A stretch of 64,000 bases of DNA from Antarctobacter albus (GCF_900101505.1 NZ_FMZI01000005.1:186001-250000), one strand, 5' to 3'. Counted from the stretch's first letter, positions 26,901-36,653 are shown. Notes: generated from the letters alone by a model not told the origin. A program made the numbers and translations.

Positions 26901-27482
26901 TCACAATGCCCGAATCCAGAACTGGAGCGGCTTTTCCGTCTCCACCTCCTGGTCGATGTCCTTCCAGCGGAACCGCGCCACCGCGCCGTCCAGCGGTTCA
27001 TAGCCCCGCTTGCGCCAGAACGGATCAAGCGGCGCGTAACCTGCAGGCCGCAGCGGGTGATCCTTGGGACGCACCACCCCGCAAAAGACGCAGTACCGCC
27101 GCCCAAGCTCCCGCGCATGCGCTTCGCGCAGATCAAAGAACCGGTGCCCGATGCCGTGCCCGCGATACTCGGGCAAGAGCACCGACTCGGCACAGTAAAA
27201 GATCTGGGACAGGTCAAAGCCTTTGCCCTCGAAGGCCCCGGCGAAATCCTCGGCGTGATCCTCCAGCGGGGTGCCCGTGGACGCCCCGACAAGCCTGTCG
27301 CCGTCAAACGCTCCGACCAGCACCGCGTTTTCGCTCTCGCGGTAGGTCTGCAGATAGCCGCGCTCATAGGCGAAGTCCCCGTCATAAAGATAGGGAAAGG
27401 CACGGAAAACCGCGATCCGCAGTCGCGCCACGTCATCCAGCGCCGCCTCCAGCGCGGCGCCTGTCAGCACCTCGACCCGCAT
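26901..27482 (-). CDS. GNAT family N-acetyltransferase
   Basis: 193 aa from ATG 27482 (a GTG one codon upstream is possible). The acetyl-CoA site is seen as VLLPEYRGHGIGHRFFDLRE (about residues 102-121). The ATG overlaps the upstream stop (TGATG). It is immediately followed by the nitrilase gene, suggesting a shared pathway. Substrate unknown. Confidence 0.85.
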   Translation of the reverse strand: MRVEVLTGAALEAALDDVARLRIAVFRAFPYLYDGDFAYERGYLQTYRESENAVLVGAFDGDRLVGASTGTPLEDHAEDFAGAFEGKGFDLSQIFYCAESVLLPEYRGHGIGHRFFDLREAHARELGRRYCVFCGVVRPKDHPLRPAGYAPLDPFWRKRGYEPLDGAVARFRWKDIDQEVETEKPLQFWIRAL

Positions 27483-27883
27483 CACGAGACCTGCGCGGTC
27501 CAGTCTGCGAGGTTGTAATAGGTGACAACCCGGCTGATCTTGCCGCCGTCCAGCGAAAAGAACGACCCCGCCGGCAGGCGATAGGTCTGTCCGCGTGCCT
27601 CCGGCAGCCCCTCGTCCGTTTCCAGGTAGGTCCCGTTGACGGTGAATTCCGCCGCAGCCCGGCTGCCATCCTCGCTCTCGAAGACCACCATATCGGTCAG
27701 ATTTTCACGGTAGCAGCGGCTCATGTGGGCGCAGAACGCCTCGAACAGCTCTTTGCCGCGCCGCACTTGTCCCTCGTTGACGTGATGTGCCACGTCATCC
27801 GACAGGCACTCCAGCATTCCCGCCGTGTCGCCCGCATTGAAGGCCGCGAAATACTTCGCCACCACGTCCCGCGCCTGACCCAT
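27482..27883 (-). CDS. SnoaL-like/NTF2 fold protein
   Basis: 133 aa from ATG 27883, with GGGAG upstream. The NTF2-like pattern is clear: VVAKYFAAFNAGDTAGMLEC, DDVAHHVNEGQVRRGKELFE, and a final SFFSLDGGKISRVVTYYN. Such proteins are small isomerases, ligand binders or polyketide cyclases; the role here is unknown. Confidence 0.8.
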   Translation of the reverse strand: MGQARDVVAKYFAAFNAGDTAGMLECLSDDVAHHVNEGQVRRGKELFEAFCAHMSRCYRENLTDMVVFESEDGSRAAAEFTVNGTYLETDEGLPEARGQTYRLPAGSFFSLDGGKISRVVTYYNLADWTAQVS

Positions 27884-27938
27884 TGCGCAACTCCCTGTTT
27901 CTTCTCTCTGAAAATACTCGAAAAAGCGGTGCAGCCGC

Positions 27939-28385
27939 TTACTCCGCACTCCATTGATCGCCCAGCCGCTTGACCAGCTGGTCCCGCGTCTGGCGATAGG
28001 CGTTCAGCTTCTGCTCGCGCGTCTCGCCGATGCCTGTCGGATCCATGATCGGCCAGTATTCCACCGTCAGGTGGTAATAGCGTGTCAGGTCCAGCGCCCG
28101 CCGCTGCGAGGCCGGCGACAGGGTGACGATCAGGTCGAATCCCGACAACATCTCGCCCATCTGCTCCATTTCCTCGAAACTGCGCGATCGGTGCCGTTCC
28201 AGCTCTACCCCGATCTCCGCGCAGACCGAAATCGCGAAACCGTCGATCTCGAGATCGTTCACGACACCGACCGACTGCACATAGGTCTCTGTCCCGTACA
28301 GCTTTTTCATGATGCCCTCGGCCATCGGGGACCGAACGGCATTGTGGTCGCAGGCAAAGAGGATCGACTGCGGCAGCTCCGGCAC
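27939..28385 (-). CDS. Low-molecular-weight protein tyrosine phosphatase/ArsC-like
   Basis: 148 aa from GTG 28385, one base after the UPF0262 stop. The P-loop C12-D-H-N-A-V-R18-S is a C-x5-R motif, and a C-terminal DP pair (IMDPTG) fits the general acid of LMW phosphatases. Such genes often follow UPF0262 and hisD in this family. Whether it acts on phosphotyrosine or arsenate is not decided by sequence. Confidence 0.85.
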   Translation of the reverse strand: MPELPQSILFACDHNAVRSPMAEGIMKKLYGTETYVQSVGVVNDLEIDGFAISVCAEIGVELERHRSRSFEEMEQMGEMLSGFDLIVTLSPASQRRALDLTRYYHLTVEYWPIMDPTGIGETREQKLNAYRQTRDQLVKRLGDQWSAE

Positions 28386-28386
28386 C

Positions 28387-28866
28387 TCAGCCCCCGAAAT
28401 GCAGGACGCAGACCAGGGTGAACAGCCGTCGCGCCGTGGCGTCGTCGACCTCCACCTTGCCCTCCAGCCGCTCCTGCAGGATGCGCGCGCCTTCGTTGTG
28501 AATGCCCCGCCGGGCCATGTCGATGGTCTCGATCTGGCTGGGCGGCAGGGTCCGCACGGCATCGAAGTAGCTCTTGCAGATCTGGAAGTAGTCCTTGACC
28601 ACCTGCCGGAAGGGCGACAGCGACAGGTGGAATTCCGCCGCCTTTTCATGATCTTGTGTGCTGACGTCAAAGACCAGCCGCTTGTCCCGGATCGACAGCC
28701 CCACGTTGTAGGGCCCGGGCGGCACGGCGCGATCCTCGCGCGCGGGCAGGACAAAGGAATTCTCTTCCATCAGGTCGAACATGGCCACGCGCCGCTCCTG
28801 CTCGATCTCCGGCGTCGGCGGAGGCAGGTTGGCATCATCCAGTTCGATATGCGCGATGCGGGTCAT
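28387..28866 (-). CDS. UPF0262 family protein
   Basis: 159 aa from ATG 28866 (MTRIAHIELDDANLPPP), the conserved start of UPF0262; the open frame continues upstream without support. Further signatures are PYNVGLSIRDKRLVFDV and SPFRQVVKDYFQICKSY. Function unknown. The gene is conserved next to hisD in Alphaproteobacteria. Confidence 0.94.
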   Translation of the reverse strand: MTRIAHIELDDANLPPPTPEIEQERRVAMFDLMEENSFVLPAREDRAVPPGPYNVGLSIRDKRLVFDVSTQDHEKAAEFHLSLSPFRQVVKDYFQICKSYFDAVRTLPPSQIETIDMARRGIHNEGARILQERLEGKVEVDDATARRLFTLVCVLHFGG

Positions 28867-28968
28867 GGGTAGCATCCTGAAAACTCGCATTGGCTTAGCG
28901 CGACCCGCCCCCGGGGGCAATGGCACCAAAGGGTCAAATCTTGTGCCCGGACCGGCCCCGCCTCAACC

Positions 28969-29316
28969 CTACAGCAAGTCCGCCACCAATTCGGGCGGAC
29001 GGCACAGCCGCACGCCTTTCGGAGAACAGACGATGGGCCGTTCGACCAGTTCGGGATGCGCCACCATCGCCTCCAGGAGAGCCGCCTCGTCAACCCCCTC
29101 CTCCAGCAGTCCCAGGTCCTTCGCCCGACCACGCGCGGTGCGCAGCGCCTCGCGCGCCGTCAGCCCCGCCACGGCAAACAGTGCCTGCAACTGCGGCGCG
29201 GTCCAGCCCGTCTTCATGTAGGGCACGACAACAGGCTCCTCGCCCGCCTGCCGGATCAGCTCCAGCGCCGCGCGCGACTTGGAACAGTTCGGGTTGTGAA
29301 AAATGACGACCGTCAT
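28969..29316 (-). CDS. Arsenate reductase-like protein (ArsC/Spx family)
   Basis: 115 aa. The active-site region IFHNPNCSKSRAALELI has one Cys, as in glutaredoxin-linked ArsC, and the C-terminal ERPIVCSPKGVRLCRPPE carries the expected basic residue. It starts 11 nt after hisD. No other ars genes are nearby, so an arsenate role is not assured. Confidence 0.88.
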   Translation of the reverse strand: MTVVIFHNPNCSKSRAALELIRQAGEEPVVVPYMKTGWTAPQLQALFAVAGLTAREALRTARGRAKDLGLLEEGVDEAALLEAMVAHPELVERPIVCSPKGVRLCRPPELVADLL

Positions 29317-29327
29317 GCGAAGCCCCT

Positions 29328-30629
29328 TCAGCGATTGAGTTTTTCAAGCCGCGCCGTCACGCTCAGCCCATGTGCCTCCAGGCTTTCGGACCGCGCCAGC
29401 ACCTCGGCTGCCGGGCCGATGGCGCGCAGACTGTCCGGCGTCATCCGCGCCAGGGTCGTCCGCTTGAGGAAATCCATCACCGACAGGCCGGACGAGAACC
29501 GGGCAGAGCGCGCCGTCGGCAGAACGTGGTTCGGCCCGCCGACATAGTCTCCGATGGCCTCGGGCGTCCACTGGCCCAGGAAGATCGCCCCGGCGTGTTG
29601 GCATTTCCCGGCCAGCGCCTCTGGGTCGGCCACGCAAAGCTCGAGGTGCTCGGGCGCGATCCGGTTCGACAGCGCCGCCGCCTCGTCCAGGTCGGCCACC
29701 GTGATCACCGCCCCGAAATCGCGCCAGGAGGCCCCCGCGATGGCCCGCCGCTCCAGCGTCTGCAAGCGCGCCTCGACGGCCTCCGCCACCTGGCGGCCAA
29801 ATGCCTCGTCGGTGCAGATCAGCAGCGACTGCGCGCTCTCGTCGTGCTCTGCCTGGCTCATCAGGTCCAGCGCGATCCAGTCCGGATCGGTGCCTCCATC
29901 GGAAATGACCAGTATCTCGGACGGGCCGGCGATCATGTCGATGCCGACCTTGCCAAAGACCCGGCGCTTGGCCGCCGCGACAAAGGCATTGCCCGGCCCG
30001 GTGATCTTGTCGACCGGCGCGATGCTCTCGGTGCCATAGGCCAGCGCGGCAATCGCCTGCGCGCCGCCGATGCGATAGATCTCGTCCACCCCGGCAATCC
30101 GCGCCGCCAGCAGGACCGCCGGGTTCACGACCCCGTCCGGCGTCGGCACGCAGATCGCCAGCCGCTCAACACCCGCCACCTTGGCGGGAATGGCGTTCAT
30201 CAGCACCGACGAGGGATAAGAGGCCAGCCCCCCGGGCACATAAAGCCCCGCCGCAGACACCGCCCCCCAGCGCCAGCCCAGCGTGGCGCCTTCCGGGTCG
30301 GTCCAGCTCTGGTCCTGCGGCATCTGTCGGACGTGGTAGGCGCGGATGCGCTCGGCCGCCGTTTCCAGCGCCTGGCGCTCGGCCTCGGGCACGCGCGCGC
30401 ACTCCGCCTCGATCTCGGCCTCGGAAAACCGCAGACCGGCGGCGTCCAGCTCCAGCCGATCGAATTTCGCGGTCAGCTCCAACACCGCCGCATCGCCGCG
30501 CGCACGCACGTCCGCGATGATCTCCGCCACCACGGAATCCACGTCCGGGCTGTCCTCCCGCTTGGCCCCCAGAAGGGCCTGAAAGGCGGTTTCGAAATCG
30601 TCCTGGCGGCTATCGAGAAAGACGGGCAT
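29328..30629 (-). CDS. hisD: Histidinol dehydrogenase
   Basis: 433 aa from ATG 30629, preceded by GGAGG; GTG 30635 is a weaker alternative. Last two steps of histidine synthesis (histidinol to histidine, NAD-dependent, zinc enzyme). Landmarks: YVPGGLASYPSSVLMNAIPA, GPGNAFVAAAKRRVFG, the zinc and catalytic SQAEHDESAQS, and APEHLEL. Confidence 0.97.
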   Translation of the reverse strand: MPVFLDSRQDDFETAFQALLGAKREDSPDVDSVVAEIIADVRARGDAAVLELTAKFDRLELDAAGLRFSEAEIEAECARVPEAERQALETAAERIRAYHVRQMPQDQSWTDPEGATLGWRWGAVSAAGLYVPGGLASYPSSVLMNAIPAKVAGVERLAICVPTPDGVVNPAVLLAARIAGVDEIYRIGGAQAIAALAYGTESIAPVDKITGPGNAFVAAAKRRVFGKVGIDMIAGPSEILVISDGGTDPDWIALDLMSQAEHDESAQSLLICTDEAFGRQVAEAVEARLQTLERRAIAGASWRDFGAVITVADLDEAAALSNRIAPEHLELCVADPEALAGKCQHAGAIFLGQWTPEAIGDYVGGPNHVLPTARSARFSSGLSVMDFLKRTTLARMTPDSLRAIGPAAEVLARSESLEAHGLSVTARLEKLNR

Positions 30630-30958
30630 GGGCACCTCCGCTGTATCCAGCGCCTCTTAGCCCGCCCGTCCGCCGGCCTCAAGCGCCACGACCGGCGCGC
30701 TCCGCGTCTCAAAGTATCTGCTTATTCGCTTGCCACCCTCGGCGGACCGGTACTCAGCCTGTTCCCCGGAGCCCTCCGTCGCTTGAGGCCAATCAGGGCC
30801 GGAACGTGGGAGGGCTCAGGGGAACTGGCGATGCTTGTTTCCCAGTGACTCCAGAAACAAGAAACGGCGCCGACAGGCGCCGTCCAAAGGGGGGGCGGGC
30901 GGGCGCCTTTGCGGCAAAGCCGCAAACAGTCCCGTCCCGACGACAGCCCGCCACAGGC
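30630..30958. other. Gene-less interval between hisD and the DUF2948 gene
   Basis: About 330 bases with no convincing ORF. It holds a hairpin TTTGCGGC/GCCGCAAA (30908-30926) and a terminator-like hairpin ACGGCGCC/GGCGCCGT (30864-30883), both just downstream of the leftward DUF2948 gene, and presumably the hisD promoter nearer 30700. No other signal was recognised. Confidence 0.5.
30864..30883 (-). terminator. Hairpin after murA-DUF2948
   Basis: Perfect 8-bp arms ACGGCGCC (30864-30871) and GGCGCCGT (30876-30883) with a GACA loop. On the minus strand it is followed by TTCTTGTTTC. Probable rho-independent terminator separating murA-DUF2948 from hisD. Confidence 0.7.
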
Positions 30959-31438
30959 CTACGCCCCGTGGTCCGGGAGTTTCCCCGAGGGCGCCAGGTA
31001 AGGCCGCGTCACGTCCCGCAACGCCACTTCCAGCGCCTCGACCTTGGCACGCAAGGCCCCGTCCCCGGCCAGCGTCAGCACGACAAAACCCTCCGCGTCC
31101 TCGCCCGGCTCGAATGTCACCGACATCAGCTGCAGGATCATGTCGCGGTCCGACCGGTCCACCCCCTGGCTCGCCATTCCCAGCACGTTGTCGATCACCA
31201 GAAGTGACTGCACCCGCTCTACGGGACGGCCCCGCGCACGGGCCGCGTCGACATCTTCCCATCGGATGCGGTTGACCAACAGGCCGACCCGCCGTTTCGA
31301 AGCCTGCCAGCGGATTTCGGTCACGGGCAGAACCGCGTCCTGCACCAGGCTCGAAATTACCTCCAGGTCCCCGGCATCCAGCGCGCCAAGGTTCAGCGGG
31401 CGTTCGCCGCCATCTTCGAAACGCGCGTCCTCGGTCAT
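30959..31438 (-). CDS. DUF2948 family protein
   Basis: 159 aa. Matches DUF2948: [20 protein letters not shown], then [20 protein letters not shown], and a C-terminal [19 protein letters not shown]. Its start overlaps the murA stop by 4 nt. Function unknown; the murA-DUF2948-hisD order is typical of Rhodobacteraceae. Confidence 0.93.
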   Translation of the reverse strand: MTEDARFEDGGERPLNLGALDAGDLEVISSLVQDAVLPVTEIRWQASKRRVGLLVNRIRWEDVDAARARGRPVERVQSLLVIDNVLGMASQGVDRSDRDMILQLMSVTFEPGEDAEGFVVLTLAGDGALRAKVEALEVALRDVTRPYLAPSGKLPDHGA

Positions 31439-32706
31439 GTCTCCGCCACCCTCTCGATCCGGGCGCCCACCGCCGACAGCTTGTCCTCGACGTTTTCATA
31501 GCCGCGGTCCAAGTGGTAGACCCGGTTGACCACCGTCTCCCCCTCGGCCGCCAGCCCGGCCAGGATCAGCGAAACGCTGGCCCGCAGGTCCGTCGCCATC
31601 ACCGGCGCGCCGCGCAACCGCTCGACCCCGATCACGGTCGCCGTGCCACCGTGCACGTCGATCTGCGCGCCCATGCGCATCAGTTCCGGCGCGTGCATGA
31701 AACGGTTCTCGAAGATCTTCTCTTCCAGCACCGACACGCCCTCGGCGGTACACAACAGCGCCATCATCTGCGCCTGCAGGTCGGTCGGGAACCCGGGGAA
31801 AGGCTCGGTCGTCACGTCCACCGCCGAGACCCGGCCATTGCGGCGCGCGACCTTCAGGCCGGCCTCGGTTTCCTCCACGGCGATCCCCGCCGCGTCGAGT
31901 TTCTCGCAAAAGGCCTCGACCAGCTCGATCTTGCCACCCAGGCAGGTCACTTCGCCGCCGCAGATCGCAGGCGCCAGCATGTAGGTCCCCAGTTCGATCC
32001 GGTCGGTCACGACCGCATGCGTCGCCCCGCCCAGCCGGTCAACCCCCTGGATGGTGATCTCGGGCGATCCTTCGCCCTCGATCTGGGCGCCCATCGCCCG
32101 CAGGCAACGCGCCAGGTCGACGATCTCCGGCTCGCGCGCGGCGTTCTTCAGCACGGTGGTACCCTTGGCCAGGGTTGCCGCCATCAGCGCGTTTTCCGTG
32201 GCACCGACCGAGACGAAGGGAAACTCGACGATCCCGCCGCGCAGCCCGCCCGCCGGCGCCTTGGCATGCACATAGCCGTCGCGCAGGTCCATCTCGGCCC
32301 CCATCGCCTCCAGCGCCTTGAGATGCAGATCCACGGGCCGCGCGCCGATGGCACAGCCCCCGGGCAGGGACACCTCGGCATAGCCTTCGCGCGCCAGCAG
32401 CGGCCCCAGCACCAGGATCGAGGCGCGCATCTTGCGCACGATGTCATATTCCGCCCGCTGGGTGATCTTCCCGTGCGAGGACATGGCCAGCACCCGGCCA
32501 TCGGCCAGGGTCGACACCTCGGCGCCCAGCGACTGCAACAGCAGCGTCATGGTGCGGATGTCCGACAGGCGCGGCGCATTGGTGAGTGTCAGCGGCTCGT
32601 CGCTGAGCAGCGTCGCCGGCATCAGCGTCAGGCAGGCGTTCTTGGCGCCCGCGATGGGAATCTCTCCGGCCAGCGGGCCGTTCCCCGTCACAACAATCGA
32701 ATCCAT
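31435..32706 (-). CDS. murA: UDP-N-acetylglucosamine 1-carboxyvinyltransferase
   Basis: 423 aa from ATG 32706 ([20 protein letters not shown]); the frame extends upstream without a plausible start. First committed step of peptidoglycan synthesis (enolpyruvyl transfer to UDP-GlcNAc). The catalytic cysteine is C118 in [11 protein letters not shown], the fosfomycin target; [15 protein letters not shown] carries the conserved lysine of the substrate site. DUF2948 follows with a 4-nt overlap. Confidence 0.98.
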   Translation of the reverse strand: MDSIVVTGNGPLAGEIPIAGAKNACLTLMPATLLSDEPLTLTNAPRLSDIRTMTLLLQSLGAEVSTLADGRVLAMSSHGKITQRAEYDIVRKMRASILVLGPLLAREGYAEVSLPGGCAIGARPVDLHLKALEAMGAEMDLRDGYVHAKAPAGGLRGGIVEFPFVSVGATENALMAATLAKGTTVLKNAAREPEIVDLARCLRAMGAQIEGEGSPEITIQGVDRLGGATHAVVTDRIELGTYMLAPAICGGEVTCLGGKIELVEAFCEKLDAAGIAVEETEAGLKVARRNGRVSAVDVTTEPFPGFPTDLQAQMMALLCTAEGVSVLEEKIFENRFMHAPELMRMGAQIDVHGGTATVIGVERLRGAPVMATDLRASVSLILAGLAAEGETVVNRVYHLDRGYENVEDKLSAVGARIERVAET

Positions 32707-32713
32707 GCCTGTC

Positions 32714-32884
32714 CTATTCCTCGCCCGGCGTGTCGCCATTGTCCTGTGCAGCGGGCTCTGCGGCGTCCTGCCGCGCCCGGGCCTGGGCCTTGCGGCGCGC
32801 AAGGTTGGCTTTCAGCGCCGCTTTCAGCCGCGCATCCCTGCCGTCATTGCCACTTTGGCCCCGCCGTTTGTCATCCTGCTTCAT
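32714..32884 (-). CDS. Small basic protein upstream of murA
   Basis: 56 aa from ATG 32884 ([12 protein letters not shown]); a longer frame to 32962 is possible. The middle is a basic helix ([20 protein letters not shown]) and the tail is acidic. Ends 7 nt before murA, so probably co-transcribed. It resembles small hypothetical proteins found before murA in this family. Function unknown. Confidence 0.65.
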   Translation of the reverse strand: MKQDDKRRGQSGNDGRDARLKAALKANLARRKAQARARQDAAEPAAQDNGDTPGEE

Positions 32885-33011
32885 GGCGCGGGTGTACCCC
32901 AGCCGGGAAAGCTGGTCCAGCCTGCGGCAAGGCGTTGGGCAAAGCTTTGTCGGTTTTTTCAATTCGACCTCTTGCGCGGTCAGAATTTCCGGTCTAAGAG
33001 GCCCGCCACAC

Positions 33012-33086
<75 letters not shown>

Positions 33087-33783
33087 TTTTCCCAGTTCTC
33101 CCCTCCGTTTTCGCGCCCCTTCCTGGGCCTCGGAATCCTGGCTAACGGGCAGCGGGTACACTGCGGAAAAAGATGCGCCTCGTTTCGCATTCAACGCCCC
33201 GGCCCGACGCCATCGCCGAAGACCGCCCAAGGCACCTCTCCCGGATCAAGACCGAGCGCGGCCCCGGGGTGAGAAACGACCTACAACCACTTGTTTCGAA
33301 ATTGGAAAAGTGGTTTTCGGGCCCGCACCTTGACGGTATTGCTTACAAGCCGATTTTGAGGCCTTTCCGACCCGAATTCCTTTCACAGGAACCTGGGGCG
33401 GCAACCTGCTGATTCAGCGATGCGATCAGTAGTTATCCCCATATCGGAACAAGAAACTTGGTGACGGTCACCGCAGCGGCGAAGCCACTTGCCCAACTCG
33501 GTCCCGGCCTTCTGTTAAAAGATCGTGTAATGACAATTTTTCTGGCCGCGCCCAGGGAAATTAACGAAAAAATGCTCCTTTTGGTAAAGTGCCAGCCCGC
33601 CAGCCCAAGCTCACCCGAATCCTACTGCCAGCTCTAACCCACTGAAAACCCAAGCAGGCGAAAATGGTCACTCTCGTCGCGCAAACCGGGATCTGCAGCC
33701 ATATCGCCCACCCTTGCCAAAGCCCCGCTACAGGGCCTATCCGCAAGTTCGGGCAGTTGGCCCGCGCAACGACCGGATCGACC
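33087..33783. other. Gene-poor interval after tRNA-Thr
   Basis: About 700 bases without a credible gene; the small frames here have no SD and shadow-like composition. GC falls below that of the flanks in 33280-33620. One hairpin stands out: AACCACTT (33285-33292) with AAGTGGTT (33308-33315). It may be a remnant left by an element that used the tRNA, or a long leader for waaA. Nothing firmer can be said. Confidence 0.45.
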
Positions 33784-35007
33784 GTGTTTCTCTATCGTCT
33801 GCTCCTCAGCCTTTTTGCCGCCGGCACCCTGGGACGCGCCCTGCGTCGGGGCGGGATCGCCGCGGCCCGGTCCCGGCTGACGCCAGGCACGCCCGTGCCC
33901 GGCGCGCATGTCTGGCTGCACGGTGCCTCGAATGGAGAGCTTGCCTCCGTCCGGCCGCTTCTCGAACGGTTGATCGCCGCCCGCCCGGACCTGCACTGGC
34001 TGGTCACCGCCAACACGGACACCGGCGTGGCACTGGCCAAACGCTGGGACCTGCCCCGCGTCACCGCACGGCCGGCGCCACTGGACCTGCGCGGCCCGAC
34101 ACGCCGGATCATGCTGGGCTGGCAGGTGCGCGCCCATATCGCGCTGGAGGCCGAGCTCTGGCCAAACCGGTTCATCACCTGCCCCGGCCCCGTCCTGCTG
34201 CTGGGCGCACGGATGAGCGCGGGCACGGCGCGCAGCTGGGCGCGGCTGCCGAAACTGGCGAGGCGGACACTGAACCGCGTGGGCTTTGCCTCGGCGCAGG
34301 ACGCCGCAAGCGCAGAGCGGCTGGCCGATCTCGGCCTGCCCGCCAGCGCACGGGGGCCGGTCGTCGACCTCAAGGCCTTTTACACGCCCCCCGCCCCGGT
34401 GCCCGATCCCGGGCTGGACGCCGCCTTGCCCCGTCACCTGACCTGGCTCGCCGCCTCCACCCATGAAGGCGATGACCAGATCGCCCTGACGGCGCACAAG
34501 GCCTGCCTGCGGGATACTCCGGACCTGAAGCTCATCCTCGCCCCGCGCCATCCCCGCCGCGCCGACGAAATCGCCGAGGACGCCCGCGCCCAGGGCCTGA
34601 CCGTCGCCCGCCGCAGCCGGGGCGAGGACCCCGCCAAGGCGCAGGTCTACCTGGCCGACACGCTGGGAGAGATGCCGCTCTGGTACGCCCGCGCGGGCCG
34701 GGTCTTCATCGGCGGCACGCTCAGCGACCGGGGCGGGCACACCCCCTACGAGCCCGCCGCCTTTGGCGCCGCCTTGATCCACGGGCCGGACACGCGCAAT
34801 TTCACCGCCGCCTTTTCACGCCTGCGGGGCATCGCGCTGGAAATCACCGATGCCGACACGCTCGCCCGCGCACTGACTGCCCTGCAAGACCCTGCCGAAC
34901 AAGAGAAATCCGGCAGCGCGGCCTGCGCCGCCCTGCGCCAGGACAGCAACCTCGACGCGCTGGCAAAGAGCCTCCTGGCGCATCTGCCGCCGCCAGAGCG
35001 AACTTGA
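33784..35007 (+). CDS. waaA: 3-deoxy-D-manno-octulosonic acid (Kdo) transferase
   Basis: 407 aa from GTG 33784 (the ATG at 33664 adds 40 unlikely residues). It joins Kdo to lipid A precursors at the inner membrane. An N-terminal hydrophobic anchor (LLLSLFAAGTLG) is followed by the GASNGELASVRPL motif with the catalytic glutamate near residue 52. The C-terminal donor site includes STHEGDD and GGTLSDRGGHTPYEPAAFG. Slightly shorter than the usual 420-430 aa. Confidence 0.92.
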   Translation: MFLYRLLLSLFAAGTLGRALRRGGIAAARSRLTPGTPVPGAHVWLHGASNGELASVRPLLERLIAARPDLHWLVTANTDTGVALAKRWDLPRVTARPAPLDLRGPTRRIMLGWQVRAHIALEAELWPNRFITCPGPVLLLGARMSAGTARSWARLPKLARRTLNRVGFASAQDAASAERLADLGLPASARGPVVDLKAFYTPPAPVPDPGLDAALPRHLTWLAASTHEGDDQIALTAHKACLRDTPDLKLILAPRHPRRADEIAEDARAQGLTVARRSRGEDPAKAQVYLADTLGEMPLWYARAGRVFIGGTLSDRGGHTPYEPAAFGAALIHGPDTRNFTAAFSRLRGIALEITDADTLARALTALQDPAEQEKSGSAACAALRQDSNLDALAKSLLAHLPPPERT

Positions 35008-35059
35008 TCCGCCGCGCGTTATCCTTATCTTTCGTTCAATCGCCATCCGGAGCCGGGAG

Positions 35060-35491
35060 ATGATCCAGTACAGCCTCAAATGCGCCGACGGGCACCAGTT
35101 CGACAGCTGGTTCCAATCCGCATCTGCCTTTGACAAGCTGCAGGCTGCGGGCCACGTCGCCTGTGCCGTCTGCGGGTCGGAAAAGGTGGAAAAGGCGCTG
35201 ATGGCGCCGCGCGTCGGACATGGGGACAAGCCGGAACCTGCCCCGGAAAAACCGCTGTCCAAACCCGCGAATCCCGCCGAACAGGCTCTGGCCGCGCTCA
35301 AGGCCCATGTCGAGGCGAACTCTGACTATGTCGGCACGCGTTTCGCGCAAGAGGCCCGCGCCATGCACGCCGGGGACGCCCCCGAACGCCCGATCTGGGG
35401 CGAGGCCAAGGGACACGAGGCAAAGGCGCTGATCGAAGACGGCATCAAGGTCGCCCCCCTGCCCTTTACCCCCACGCGCAAGAGCAACTGA
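35060..35491 (+). CDS. DUF1178 family protein
   Basis: 143 aa. The start MIQYSLKCADGHQFDSWFQS and the CAVCGS zinc-ribbon-like pair are characteristic of DUF1178. GGGAG precedes the ATG. The C-terminal half (ERPIWGEAKGHEAKALIEDG) is conserved in the family. Function unknown. Confidence 0.93.
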   Translation: MIQYSLKCADGHQFDSWFQSASAFDKLQAAGHVACAVCGSEKVEKALMAPRVGHGDKPEPAPEKPLSKPANPAEQALAALKAHVEANSDYVGTRFAQEARAMHAGDAPERPIWGEAKGHEAKALIEDGIKVAPLPFTPTRKSN

Positions 35492-35552
35492 CCCCTGTTC
35501 CGGCCCCCGCCATTGCGCTAGGCAAAGCGGGCAGACATCAGGGAGCCCGCCC

Positions 35553-36197
35553 ATGCAGATCCTCATCACCGGCGCCAACCGCGGCATCGGCGCGGCGCTG
35601 GACAGCGCCCTGACGGCGCGCGGCGACAAGGTGCTTGGCACCGCGCGCAATCACCCTGAATACCTGCCGCTGGAGGTCACGGACCCGGCCTCGCACCGCA
35701 CCCTCTCCGCAAGGCTGGAAGGCCAGGCCATCGACACGCTGATCTGCAACGCCGGCGTCTACCTCGACAAGGGAGAGAACCTCGCCGATGGCTACCCGCC
35801 CGAGATGTGGGCCGAGAGTTTCGCCGTGAATGTCACCGGCGTTTTCCTCACAGTGCAGTCGCTTCTGCCCAACCTGCAACTCTCCGACATGCCGCGCATC
35901 GCGATCATCTCGTCTCAGATGGCCTCGCACAGCCGCGCGCCGGGCGGCAGCTATATCTACCGCGCCTCCAAGGCGGCGGCGCTGAACCTGGGCCGCAACC
36001 TCGCTACCGATCTGAAACCGCTGGGCATCGCCGTGGGCATCTACCATCCCGGCTGGGTCCGCACCGACATGGGCGGCGCCTCGGCCGAGATCGACGTCGA
36101 GGAGGCCGCGCGCGGGCTGGTGGACAGGATCGACGCGCTTTCCCCCGAAACCACCGGCTGCTTCGAGACCTGGGATGGCCGCGCCCATCCGTTCTGA
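35553..36197 (+). CDS. Short-chain dehydrogenase/reductase
   Basis: 214 aa Rossmann-fold oxidoreductase: NAD(P)-binding TGANRGIGAAL at 6-16, NAG (ICNAGVY), and catalytic Ser...Tyr-x3-Lys (ISSQMAS, then YIYRASKAA). Substrate unknown. The stop overlaps the next gene by 23 bp, suggesting coupled expression with the SnoaL-like protein. Confidence 0.9.
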   Translation: MQILITGANRGIGAALDSALTARGDKVLGTARNHPEYLPLEVTDPASHRTLSARLEGQAIDTLICNAGVYLDKGENLADGYPPEMWAESFAVNVTGVFLTVQSLLPNLQLSDMPRIAIISSQMASHSRAPGGSYIYRASKAAALNLGRNLATDLKPLGIAVGIYHPGWVRTDMGGASAEIDVEEAARGLVDRIDALSPETTGCFETWDGRAHPF

Positions 36198-36645
36198 GCC
36201 CCTCGCGCGGCCAGAGGATTTTCCCGCCGCCTTCATCGCCGCCTGGGAAACACGGCGCGGCGAGGCCATCGCCGCGCTCTTCACCGAGGACGCGGATTTC
36301 GTGAATGTCACCGGCCTCTGGTGGCACGGGCGCGCGGCCATCGCCAAACCGCATGACTACGCGCTGAAAAGCTTTTTCAGGGAGACGAGCCTACGCGCGG
36401 GCCGGACAGAGATCCGGCGCCTTGGCGAAGACGTGGCCGTGGTGCGCTGCCGCCTGACCCTTTCTGGCCAGACCGCGCCCGACGGCGGCACCGCAGGGGA
36501 CCGCCAGACCATCCTCACCGCCGTCCTGCAGCGCGGCCCCGGTGGCTGGCTGGCGGTCTCGGCCCAGAACACCGACGTCGTGCCGGGCAAGGAAACCCAT
36601 GTGAACTCCGGCGCCCTTGCCGCGGTCGATTACCGTCAGCGCTGA
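36175..36645 (+). CDS. SgcJ/EcaC-like (DUF4440, NTF2 fold) protein
   Basis: 156 aa. NTF2-like: FPAAFIAAWETRRGEAIAAL, FTEDADFVNVTGLWWHGRAA, then GGWLAVSAQNTDVV. Annotated homologues are called SgcJ/EcaC oxidoreductases, but the activity is rarely shown. It begins inside the 3' end of the SDR gene. Confidence 0.8.
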   Translation: MAAPIRSEPLARPEDFPAAFIAAWETRRGEAIAALFTEDADFVNVTGLWWHGRAAIAKPHDYALKSFFRETSLRAGRTEIRRLGEDVAVVRCRLTLSGQTAPDGGTAGDRQTILTAVLQRGPGGWLAVSAQNTDVVPGKETHVNSGALAAVDYRQR

Positions 36646-36653
36646 CCCTGCGG

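Noticed and set aside
28969-29316. An arsenic-resistance operon around the ArsC-like gene
   Set aside because: No arsB/acr3, arsR or arsH nearby; the gene sits in the hisD cluster, so only a family-level call is made.
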